Source: Acetobacteraceae bacterium
GTDB taxonomy: Bacteria > Pseudomonadota > Alphaproteobacteria > Acetobacterales > Acetobacteraceae
Direction of reading: 5' to 3'
Length of the DNA: 64,000 bases
Assembly: GCA_030041375.1 (NCBI GenBank)
Contig: JASHOA010000014.1
Coordinates: 62,001 to 126,000, forward strand
Shown here: piece after piece, positions 1 to 7,401 of the stretch
Layout of the letters: each line of letters opens with the position of its first letter
How positions within the stretch are numbered: position 1 is the first letter of the stretch
Position numbers and translations under genes: made by a program
The notes under the pieces: model-generated
The model's database searches: none
Seen by the model: only the letters and a program-made list of their open reading frames with translations
Told to the model about the DNA's origin: nothing

Positions 1-120
1 ACGCGCGGCGGGCGGGGGCCGCTCAGGCTGCTCGCGGGCCTCGTGCTGCACGGCGAGGACGGACGCTTCACACCGGCGGCGGAGGCGATGCTGCGCGGCG
101 GCGCCGCCCTGAATATCTAG
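1..120 (+). CDS. C-terminal end of an unidentified protein (partial)
   Basis: The first frame is open from the window edge to a TAG at 118-120 and encodes 39 residues ending in GGAALNI. The stretch is Ala/Gly/Leu-rich with a short acidic patch (HGEDGRF). Codon third positions are GC-rich as in the neighbouring genes, which fits the tail of a real gene entering from the left. Too little is present to assign a family, and a chance open frame in GC-rich DNA cannot be excluded. Confidence 0.45.
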   Translation, partial: TRGGRGPLRLLAGLVLHGEDGRFTPAAEAMLRGGAALNI

Positions 121-177
121 CCCTTTGGGAGAGGGGGGTGAGGGCGCCCGCGTGTCTCCCACGCGTGAGCCCAGGTA

Positions 178-456
178 CTAGGAAGGCGTCGTGTCGTGGT
201 GCCTGAGGTGCCAAAGGCGCTCATGCGCGGCGACCAGACCTTCCATGTTGCGCCGGCGCTGGTGGTCCGGAGTGGTGGGGCGGCGCGTCAGCATCAACTC
301 CAACACCCCGAGCAGGCGTTCAGCAACCTCGAGGTCAGCCTGGTCGCAGGCCTGATGGAAGGCGACGAGAATCTTGTCCGAAAGCCGGCGCGTGTAGCGC
401 GGAGCACCGCTCGGGGCTTCTGCTGTTTCGGCTCCGGCCAGTTTCGTTCTCACCAT
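178..456 (-). CDS. Small conserved hypothetical protein
   Basis: Encodes about 92 residues from ATG 456 (MVRTKLAG). ATG 465 and a longer start at 522 are also possible, and no strong ribosome-binding site decides between them. The body is a basic, helical segment (RRLSDKILVAFHQACDQADLEVAERLL) followed by a Leu-rich helix and a His/Arg-rich tail (HERLWHLRHHD). This layout resembles small uncharacterised proteins I associate with Rhodospirillales. No catalytic motif, signal peptide or membrane segment is visible. It stands alone between the partial gene at the left edge and the 3' end of nrdB. Function unknown. Confidence 0.7.
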   Translation of the reverse strand: MVRTKLAGAETAEAPSGAPRYTRRLSDKILVAFHQACDQADLEVAERLLGVLELMLTRRPTTPDHQRRRNMEGLVAAHERLWHLRHHDTTPS

Positions 457-713
457 CCCTGTCATCCCCGCCGGTGGTATCGCACGATCGGCGAACGGGC
501 GAAAGTTGCGACTCCCCAACAACGGTGCCTCGAGGACCCGGATGCCCCCATCAGTCTGGCCGCAGTGGCGATGCCTGTCGGCGCGGCCTCAGAGGCAAGG
601 TTAGGCGTTCCCGTTCCAGGCCACTACTCTCGTTTCAGATTTTTGGGCAAGGCCGGCTATCACAGGCTCGTGAACCGAACCGTTATCGACCTGGCGCACT
701 CCACCTGCCCACC

Positions 714-1712
714 TCAGGCGCCGACCAGGGGCTCAGCGCCGGCAAGAGGCGCGTCACCGAAGGCTTCTTCCCAGGTGCCGGTGGTGGCGGCCTTGCTGTA
801 TTCGGTGGCGCGGTTTTCGAAGAAGTTCGTGTGCTCGATGGCGTTCAGCATTTCATCGAGCCAGGGCAGCGGATTTTTCTCGACCTGGTAGAGCGGTGGC
901 AGGCCAAGCTGGGCGAGGCGGCGGTCGGCGATGTAGCGGATGTAGCGCTTGACCTCGGAGGCGGTCAGGCCCTCGACCGCCCCCAATTCGAAGGCAAGCT
1001 CGATGAAAGCGTCTTCGTGGGTGACGATGGTGGCGCAGATTTCGGCGATTTCTCGCTCCAGGGCCGGGGTCCGGATCTCCGGATTCTCCTCGACGAAGGT
1101 GCGGAAGAGGCGGATCACCGAGAGACAGTGCAGCGTCTCGTCGCGGGCCGACCAGGAGATGATCTGGCCCATCCCCTTCATCTTGTTGAAGCGCGGGAAA
1201 TTCAGAAGGATCGCGAACGAGGCGAAGAGTTGCAGCCCCTCGGTGAAGGCGCCGAAGGCGGCGAGCGTCTTGGCGATTTCGTGCCTGCTGTCCATGCGGA
1301 AGGACTGCATGTAATCGTACTTGTCCTTCATCTCCTTGTATTTGAGGAAGGCCTGGTACTCGATCTCCGGCATCCCCACGGTGTCGAGCAGGTGGGCGTA
1401 GGCCGCGATGTGCACGGTCTCGATGTTGGAGAAGGCAGACAGCATCATCAGCACTTCGGTCGGTTTGAAGACCTGCGCGTAGTGCTTCATGTAGCAGTTG
1501 TTCACCTCGACATCCGCCTGGGTGAAGAAGCGGAAGATCTGGGTGAGCAGGTTCCGCTCGGCCTTGGTGAGATTCTTGTGCCAGTCCTTCACGTCGTCCG
1601 CGAGCGGCACTTCTTCCGGCAGCCAGTGCACGCGCTGCTGCGTATGCCACGCCTCATAAGCCCAGGGGTAGCGGAACGGCTTGTAAACAGGATTTTCGGT
1701 CAGGAGATCCAT
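714..1712 (-). CDS. nrdB: Ribonucleoside-diphosphate reductase, beta (radical-generating) subunit
   Basis: Class I NrdB, 332 residues from ATG 1712. It houses the dimetal/tyrosyl-radical cofactor that NrdA needs to make deoxyribonucleotides. Ferritin-like ligand motifs are present: QADVEVNN, NIETVH, the Glu in AFTEGLQLF, and ARDETLH. The motif ETVHIAAY keeps the E-x2-H-x3-Y spacing in which Tyr is the radical site of the E. coli enzyme (Y122). The C-terminal tail that docks into NrdA is present. The frame continues upstream to 1850, but the extension is low-complexity and would overlap the DUF4145 gene by a few bases, and family proteins begin near MDLLTENPVYKPF. It lies downstream of nrdA and the DUF4145 gene on the same strand. 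Confidence 0.96.
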   Translation of the reverse strand: MDLLTENPVYKPFRYPWAYEAWHTQQRVHWLPEEVPLADDVKDWHKNLTKAERNLLTQIFRFFTQADVEVNNCYMKHYAQVFKPTEVLMMLSAFSNIETVHIAAYAHLLDTVGMPEIEYQAFLKYKEMKDKYDYMQSFRMDSRHEIAKTLAAFGAFTEGLQLFASFAILLNFPRFNKMKGMGQIISWSARDETLHCLSVIRLFRTFVEENPEIRTPALEREIAEICATIVTHEDAFIELAFELGAVEGLTASEVKRYIRYIADRRLAQLGLPPLYQVEKNPLPWLDEMLNAIEHTNFFENRATEYSKAATTGTWEEAFGDAPLAGAEPLVGA

Positions 1713-1846
1713 TCGTCGCGTCTCGCCGGAAGCTCTGACGGGGCCGGCCCGAACCGCTCCGGCTATCGGGAGACTGCTGCGGACCGAGGTGTTATTTGTC
1801 GGCGCTGAGCCCTCGGCGTTCGGTGACATCTGTCCGGAGCGTGCTA

Positions 1847-2485
1847 TCATTTTGCGACCTCTTCGGTGAGCAGCCCACGAAGTATCAGCGGCAGCGCAAA
1901 CGCCATGGTCAGGAACAGGTGAGTGAACTGAGCGATTCTGCGTGCCTCACCTTCTCCGATCGGCATCTCTTCGTGGACCGCCTCGTTCCTAAGTTCGCGG
2001 ATCGCATGCGCCAATTGCTTTAAGTTGGGGGTAACCCCCGTCTCAGGTCCGAGGGCATCTATTCGCTGGCGCAGACTTCCTCTGGCGTTAGGAGAAATAC
2101 GCATCAATGCCGCATCCAGACACTTTCCGAACATAGTCGCGGCGGCGTCGTAGCATCCGCATCCCAAGGCCTCAGCGGCTTGGAGAAAGAATGAAGAAAT
2201 GTTCTCTGGCGCGCCCGGGGGGCACTCCAGCTTGTTGGGCTTCGGCCAAAAATCCAGGACGATAGGCGAATGATCTGGGTTCTCGTTATAGATCCACCGG
2301 CAAGCGTCCTCGTTATGGAGGAGCTTGACTACGATACCCTCGTCGCAGACCGAGCATCGGGCCAGAGCGACCGCCATGCGCCGGCGTCCGTAGCCGCCGT
2401 TCGGACTGAAGGCCGCTCCTCGCGCGCCACAATGAGGGCAATCTAGCTTAATTTGCATCAACGCCGTGGGGCCTTTGATAATCAT
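1847..2485 (-). CDS. DUF4145 domain-containing protein with N-terminal zinc ribbon
   Basis: Encodes 212 residues from ATG 2485; ATG 2458 (MQIKLDCPHC) is an alternative. The N-terminus carries two CxxC knuckles, CPHC near residue 15 and CSVC about 30 residues later, as in a zinc ribbon. The C-terminal half has the DUF4145 pattern: an alpha-helical region with a Cys-rich DAAATMFGKCLDAAL segment and the RNEAVHE signature found in HEPN-like folds. In other genomes DUF4145 occurs alone or joined to nuclease or helicase domains, and its function is unsettled. The gene sits between nrdA and nrdB, all on the minus strand, which is an unusual arrangement. There is no sign that it takes part in nucleotide reduction. 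Confidence 0.85.
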   Translation of the reverse strand: MIIKGPTALMQIKLDCPHCGARGAAFSPNGGYGRRRMAVALARCSVCDEGIVVKLLHNEDACRWIYNENPDHSPIVLDFWPKPNKLECPPGAPENISSFFLQAAEALGCGCYDAAATMFGKCLDAALMRISPNARGSLRQRIDALGPETGVTPNLKQLAHAIRELRNEAVHEEMPIGEGEARRIAQFTHLFLTMAFALPLILRGLLTEEVAK

Positions 2486-2766
2486 CACTCACGTCGCGTC
2501 GCAGCCCTTCGGGGCTAGCGATGGAGCCGCCGAATCGAGACCGCGCTTGCGATCATCGCTTGGGCGGCGGTCGGTTAGGTGGAGCGGGTGCCTTTTTTCT
2601 TGGGATAACAGCGAGAACCTCGGCGGCCTCGCGACGAACCCTTGGGACCGGGCTGTGCATGTCGCGCCCTGCACGCGAGGCATTTGCGGGTGTGGGGCGC
2701 CGAATATTGACCACGGCAAACGTCCTTCCGTCTAGCTTTGAACTTGATATCGCCTCGCGCGCCGAG
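2486..2766. other. Intergenic region between nrdA and the DUF4145 gene
   Basis: This 281-bp spacer interrupts the nrdA-nrdB unit. It has short open frames in several phases, none with a ribosome-binding site or recognisable protein. A T-rich run (CCTTTTTTCTT near 2590-2600) is present without a convincing hairpin. It could hold a promoter for the DUF4145 gene and nrdB, but I see no clear -35/-10 pair. Confidence 0.4.
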
Positions 2767-4668
2767 TCACTGGCACGCGAGACACTCCTCGTAGTTCACC
2801 ACTTTCGTCGCGGCGCGCTTCGGCGCCACGGTGAGCGGAAGCTCGGCCTCGGCGGCCTCGGTCGCTTCGGAAAATTCCTTGGTCCGCACGGCTTTCTCGC
2901 TCACGTTGTCGGCGCGCTGGATCGACAGCGAACGGCAGTAATAAAGCGACTTCAGGCCCTTCTTCCAGGCCAGGAAATGGATCTGGTGCAGGTCGCGCTT
3001 GTGCACATTGGCGGGCAGGAAAAGATTGACCGACTGGCTCTGGCAGATGAAGGGCGTGCGATCGGCGGCATGCTCGATGATCCAGCGCTGATCGAGTTCG
3101 AATGCAGTCTTGAACACCGCCTTCTCGTGTTCGGAAAGAAAATCGAGATGCTGCACGCTGCCCTTGGCGAGCGTGATCGATGACCAGATCTCGTCGCTGT
3201 CCTTGCCATAAGCGGCGAGCACCGGGGCGAGAAAGCGATTGCGCACCGTGAAGCTGCCGGAAAGCGTCTTCTGGAGGAAGACATTGGCGGCGATCGGCTC
3301 GATCCCCGGGCTCGAATTGCCGGCGATGATCGAGATCGAGGCAGTCGGCGCGATCGAGAGCTTGTGCGAGAAGCGCTCCATCACCCCATACTCGGCGGCA
3401 TCCGGGCAGGGCCCGCGTTCCTCCGCCAGCAGGCGTGAGGCGGTATCGGCCTGGCTCCGGATCTGCCTGAAGATCCGCTTGTTCCAGGCCTTCGCCATGA
3501 CGCTCTCGAACGGCACGTTCTCGGACTGGAGGAAACCGTGGAAACCCATTACGCCGAGGCCGACCGATCGCTCGCGCATCGCCGAATAGTGTGCCCGCTC
3601 CATCTCCGGCGGCGCGCGGCGGATGAAATCCTCGAGCACATTGTCGAGGAAGCGCATCACGTCCTCGATGAAGAGCGGATGCTCGTGCCATTCCCGCCAG
3701 GTCTCGAGATTGAGCGACGAGAGGCAGCAGACGGCGGTGCGCTCACGGCCGTGACGATCGAGCCCCGTCGGCAGCGTGATCTCGCTGCAGAGATTCGAAG
3801 TCTTCACCTGCAGCCCGGCCAGCTTGTGATGTTCGGGGCGCGCGCGATTCACGTGATCGCTGAACACGAGATAGGGCTCGCCGCTCTCGATGCGGGAGGT
3901 GAGGATGCGGATCCAGAGCGAACGGGCGGAGACCGAGCGCACGCGGCTTCCGTCCTTGGGCGAGATCAGAAGCCATGGCTCGTCCGCCGCGACAGCCCGC
4001 ATGAAAGCGTCCGGCACCAGAACGCCGTGATGCAGGTTGAGCGCCTTGCGGTTGGGATCGCCGCCGGTCGGGCGGCGCAACTCCACGAACTCCTCGATCT
4101 CGGGATGCGAAACCGGCAGATAGACCGCCGCCGAGCCGCGACGGAGCGAGCCCTGGGAAATCGCGAGAGTGAGGCTGTCCATCACCCGAATGAACGGGAT
4201 CACGCCGGAAGTCTTGCCGTTCTGCCCGACCTTTTCGCCGATCGAGCGAAGGTTGCCCCAGTAACTGCCGATGCCGCCCCCCTTGGACGCGAGCCAGACA
4301 TTCTCGTTCCAGAGATCGACGATGCCTTCGAGGCTGTCGGACGCCTCGTTGAGGAAGCAGGAGACCGGCAGGCCGCGGTCGGTGCCGCCATTGGAGAGCA
4401 CCGGCGTCGCCGGCATGAACCAGAAGCGACTGATATAGTCGTAGATGCGCTGGGCGTGCGCGGCATCGTCGCCATAGAAGCTGGCGACGCGCGCGAAGAG
4501 GTCCTGAAAACCCTCGCCCGGCATCAGATAGCGGTCGCTCAGAGTGGCACGCCCGAAATCGGTGAGCGCCGCATCGCGCGATCGATCGACGCGAACCTGG
4601 TGGCGACCCGGCATCTGCACTGCGTCGAGCACGGCAACCCCCCTTCGACCTTGCAGGGCACCCATCAT
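2767..4668 (-). CDS. nrdA: Ribonucleoside-diphosphate reductase, alpha (catalytic) subunit
   Basis: Class I NrdA, 633 residues, reduces ribonucleotides to deoxyribonucleotides with the NrdB radical. The catalytic barrel shows the first redox Cys in PVSCFLN (about C104), the N-x-C-x-E active site in SNLCSEITLP (about N292/C294/E296) and the second redox Cys in AVCCLSSLN (about C314/315). The C-terminal relay pair is ECLACQ. The N-terminus goes almost directly into the barrel domain (VDRSRDAALTDFG), so the roughly 90-residue ATP-cone that mediates dATP inhibition in E. coli NrdA is absent, as in many alphaproteobacterial forms. Two adjacent ATGs (4668, 4665) and a third at 4614 (MPGRHQVRVDRS) are possible starts, and none has a strong Shine-Dalgarno sequence. 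Confidence 0.95.
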   Translation of the reverse strand: MMGALQGRRGVAVLDAVQMPGRHQVRVDRSRDAALTDFGRATLSDRYLMPGEGFQDLFARVASFYGDDAAHAQRIYDYISRFWFMPATPVLSNGGTDRGLPVSCFLNEASDSLEGIVDLWNENVWLASKGGGIGSYWGNLRSIGEKVGQNGKTSGVIPFIRVMDSLTLAISQGSLRRGSAAVYLPVSHPEIEEFVELRRPTGGDPNRKALNLHHGVLVPDAFMRAVAADEPWLLISPKDGSRVRSVSARSLWIRILTSRIESGEPYLVFSDHVNRARPEHHKLAGLQVKTSNLCSEITLPTGLDRHGRERTAVCCLSSLNLETWREWHEHPLFIEDVMRFLDNVLEDFIRRAPPEMERAHYSAMRERSVGLGVMGFHGFLQSENVPFESVMAKAWNKRIFRQIRSQADTASRLLAEERGPCPDAAEYGVMERFSHKLSIAPTASISIIAGNSSPGIEPIAANVFLQKTLSGSFTVRNRFLAPVLAAYGKDSDEIWSSITLAKGSVQHLDFLSEHEKAVFKTAFELDQRWIIEHAADRTPFICQSQSVNLFLPANVHKRDLHQIHFLAWKKGLKSLYYCRSLSIQRADNVSEKAVRTKEFSEATEAAEAELPLTVAPKRAATKVVNYEECLACQ

Positions 4669-4720
4669 GCGCGCGGGCCCACGAGTTTGCCAACATCTAG
4701 TTAGTAGAATTAACCTTCGC

Positions 4721-4734
4721 CACTATATGGAGTG
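4721..4734. promoter_or_regulatory. Possible NrdR-like box upstream of nrdA
   Basis: The 14-bp sequence CACTATATGGAGTG has inverted CACT/AGTG ends around an AT-rich core and lies about 53 bp upstream of the first nrdA ATG. NrdR boxes are AT-cored palindromes of similar length that usually occur in pairs upstream of nrd genes. A second, weaker dyad (ACTG-TTC-CAGT, about 4768-4778) lies roughly 45 bp further up, which is not the usual spacing. The assignment rests on pattern and position only. Confidence 0.3.
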
Positions 4735-4838
4735 AAAGAACCCAAAATGCCGTCGCCCTGCAGTCACACTGTTCCAGTTATGTTCGCCCGTTGCAAGGGG
4801 CAAGCGCGGGCCGCACGAAGGCGACTCCGAGCCTCCGC

Positions 4839-6485
4839 TCAGCCCTCCTGTCGAACCCGGCTCGTGAGCAGTTCGCCCTGCCCTTCCAGGACCGGGTACG
4901 CCGCAGCGGCGACGAGATGGGCGTTCACCTCCTTGATGTGCCGCACCAGGTCGAGGTGAAGCGCACTCGTTTCGACGCTTTCGATTCGCCGCTCGCGCAG
5001 GCGCTGGAAATGGCCGCTCGTGGCGGCCGTCTCCAGGTCGCGGAAGATCGCCTTTTCGGCCGCAAGTTCCCGCGCCGCGCGCGGATCTTCGGTCATCAGC
5101 ACCGCGGCGGCGGTGCGCAGATTGGCACTCAGCCGTTCGAGCAGCCGCGCAATCTCCGTCTCGCCCTCTACCGAAAACGCCAAGCCTCGCTTGATGCGCT
5201 TCGAGGCGAGAGCGGCCAGATTGTGCTCCACAAGGTCGCCCGCCTGCTCGAGGTGGGTGGCGAAGGTGAGGAGCTGGGTCAGGCGCCGGTGGTCGGCGTC
5301 GGCCAGGCGATCGGGGTCGAGCCCGGTGAGATACTGCTTGATCGCGGTGTTCAGCCGGTCGAGCACGCTGTCGAGCGATTTCACCTCCGCCAGGCGCTTC
5401 CGCTCGCCCCCTTTGATGGCGGCGATGGTGTCGTTGAGCATGACCTCCAGCACGTCGGCCATCCTGAGCGCCTCGCGGGCGGCGGCGGCCAGGGCGAGCG
5501 GCGGGCTCTCGGCCAGGGCCGGATCGAGATAGATGGGCCGATCCGGTGACGTGGCGCCGGCAGTGGCCGGCAGGAGGCGCCGCAACAGCTTGGCGTAAGG
5601 CACGAGGAAGGGGAAGAAAAGCAGCGCCAGGACGAGGTTGAACCCGGTATGGAAGTCGGCGATCAACCGGGCAAAGGGCAGCCCGAGACGGCCCAGCAAA
5701 GGGGCCAGAAAGGGCAGTATCGCCAGCACGACGATGGCGCCGAGAACCCGGTTGAGAAGATTGCCGAGCGGCAGGCGGCGCGCCGCCGGGTCCGGCCCGA
5801 TGCCCTCGATGAGCGGGTTGACGGCACTGCCGAGATTGGCGCCCACCACCAGGGCGATCGCCGCCGACAATGCCAGGACACCGTGGCCGGAGAGCGAAAT
5901 GACGAGCAGCACGATCGCGGCGGAAGAATGGGCGGCCCAGGCGAGGACGGCGCCGAGCAGCATGGCGAGACCGGGCTGGGAGGCAAGGGCGCCGAATGCA
6001 ACGTGCAAGGCGGCTGTATGCCCGAGCGGCGCGACCAGGGCCTCGAGCTCGTCGAGTGCCGACAGCATCAGGCCGATTCCGATCAGCACCCGGCCAAGGT
6101 CATGTACCCGCGAGCCGCCGCCGCGGCGGAACATCAGGACCCCGACAAGGATTGCCAGCCAGCCGAGCCAGGTGACGTTGAAGGACAGCACCTGGACGAT
6201 GATGGTGGTACCGACATTGGCCCCGAGCATGACCGCCAGGCCGGGGGTGAGATCGACCAGCCCGCCGGCAGCGAAGGATGTCACCATCAGGCCCGTTGCC
6301 GTGCTGCTCTGCAGAACGGCCGTGGCCGCGAAGCCGGCAGCAAAGGCACGCAGCCGGTCACCGAGCATCTGGCCGAGCATCCGCCTGAGTGCGGGGCCGT
6401 AGGCGCGCTCGACGCCGCTCGTGACCATGTGCACGCCCCAGAGCAGCAGCGCCACCGCACCGGCAAGGTCGATCAGCGTCAGCAT
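4839..6485 (-). CDS. Na+/phosphate symporter family protein with C-terminal PhoU-like domain
   Basis: Encodes 548 residues from ATG 6485 (MLTLIDLAGAVALLLWGVHMV). The frame runs on to 6938, but the extension is Arg-rich low complexity and overlaps the divergent gene, so it is rejected. Two Na/Pi-cotransporter repeats are visible: the first contains AVLQSSTATGLM (the QSS motif of the family) and GANVGTT, the second WAAHSSAAIVLL and GANLGSA, each with several hydrophobic spans. From about residue 330 the protein turns soluble and helical (EALRMADVLEVMLNDT...), matching the PhoU-like domain of bacterial NptA/YjbB-type proteins. Likely inner membrane, exchanging inorganic phosphate. It is divergent from the crotonase gene across about 100 bp. 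Confidence 0.9.
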   Translation of the reverse strand: MLTLIDLAGAVALLLWGVHMVTSGVERAYGPALRRMLGQMLGDRLRAFAAGFAATAVLQSSTATGLMVTSFAAGGLVDLTPGLAVMLGANVGTTIIVQVLSFNVTWLGWLAILVGVLMFRRGGGSRVHDLGRVLIGIGLMLSALDELEALVAPLGHTAALHVAFGALASQPGLAMLLGAVLAWAAHSSAAIVLLVISLSGHGVLALSAAIALVVGANLGSAVNPLIEGIGPDPAARRLPLGNLLNRVLGAIVVLAILPFLAPLLGRLGLPFARLIADFHTGFNLVLALLFFPFLVPYAKLLRRLLPATAGATSPDRPIYLDPALAESPPLALAAAAREALRMADVLEVMLNDTIAAIKGGERKRLAEVKSLDSVLDRLNTAIKQYLTGLDPDRLADADHRRLTQLLTFATHLEQAGDLVEHNLAALASKRIKRGLAFSVEGETEIARLLERLSANLRTAAAVLMTEDPRAARELAAEKAIFRDLETAATSGHFQRLRERRIESVETSALHLDLVRHIKEVNAHLVAAAAYPVLEGQGELLTSRVRQEG

Positions 6486-6586
6486 CTTGCGTGGTCGATT
6501 GGCAGCAACACCGACATGGACCGTGCTTAGACCCCGTGACAGTCTCGGCCAAGACAGCAAGACAACCAGACGATGGGAGAAAGCGG

Positions 6587-7366
6587 ATGCCGCATCCCGG
6601 ACTTGCCCTCTCGCGCGAGAGCGAAATTGCCATTCTGACCTTGAACCGGCCGAAGGTGCGCAATGCCCTCGACCGGGCGATGTGGGACGCGCTCGCCGAT
6701 ACGATGGAAGAGTTCTCGGCCGATGACTCGCTCCGCTGCGTCGTGGTGCGAGGCGCCGGCGGCGCCTTCTCTGCCGGAGCCGATATCGGCGCCTTTGCCA
6801 CCGAGCGCGGCACGCGCGCGCTCGAGGACCTCTACGCCCGAAGCGTGCACAGAGGCATGCAATCGATCCGGCTTTGCCGCCATCCGGTGGTCGCGGCGAT
6901 CGAAGGGGCGTGCATCGGCGGCGGAGCGGGAATCGCAACGATGTGCGATTTCCGGGTCGGGGGCGAAGGCATTCGTTTCGGAATCACGGCGCGCAATCTC
7001 GGCATCTGGTACTCTTACGCCGAGATCGATCCGATCCTGTCGCTCGCCGGAAGCGCAGTCGCAGCAGAGCTTCTGATCGAGGGGCGGATCTTCAACGGGC
7101 ACGCGGCCTATGAGAAGGGGCTGCTCTCGCGCGTCGTCGCGGATCAGGAAGTACGAACCGAGGCGATGGCGCTGGCACGACGGATCGCCGAGGGCAGCCC
7201 TCTGGCGGCGCGCTTCCACAAGCAGGCGATCCGGCGGCTGCGCGGCACCTTGCCGCTGAGCGCCGAAGAGGAAGCCGAAGCGAACGGCTTTGCCGAGACC
7301 GAGGATTTCCAGAACGCCTACCGCGCCTTCCTTGCCAAGGAGAAGCCGCGCTTTGCCGGACGATAA
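6587..7366 (+). CDS. Enoyl-CoA hydratase/isomerase (crotonase) family protein
   Basis: Encodes 259 residues from ATG 6587, preceded by GGGAGA. The crotonase fold is clear: LTLNRPKVRNALD, the first oxyanion-hole motif GAFSAGADI, and the second oxyanion-hole segment GACIGGGAGIATMCDFRV. Aligned by eye with rat mitochondrial enoyl-CoA hydratase, the two catalytic glutamates look replaced: E144 (in GGGCEL) corresponds to Gly in GGGAGI, and E164 (in FGQPEILLG) to Ala in FGITARNLG. The CoA-binding scaffold is kept, but normal hydratase chemistry is doubtful. It may be an isomerase, a thioesterase-like member, or use another base. The ABC-F gene follows after 35 bp on the same strand. Confidence 0.88.
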   Translation: MPHPGLALSRESEIAILTLNRPKVRNALDRAMWDALADTMEEFSADDSLRCVVVRGAGGAFSAGADIGAFATERGTRALEDLYARSVHRGMQSIRLCRHPVVAAIEGACIGGGAGIATMCDFRVGGEGIRFGITARNLGIWYSYAEIDPILSLAGSAVAAELLIEGRIFNGHAAYEKGLLSRVVADQEVRTEAMALARRIAEGSPLAARFHKQAIRRLRGTLPLSAEEEAEANGFAETEDFQNAYRAFLAKEKPRFAGR

Positions 7367-7401
7367 GAGTTGCATGAACGAATGTCCCTGAAAGAAACCG
7401 C

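Noticed and set aside
149-165. CGCGTG/CACGCG hairpin after the first partial gene as a terminator
   Set aside because: Only a 6-bp stem and no T tract; not enough for a terminator call.
6486-6938. N-terminal extension of the Na/phosphate symporter-like gene
   Set aside because: The extension is Arg/Pro-rich, overlaps the divergent crotonase gene, and lies before the natural membrane-protein start at 6485.
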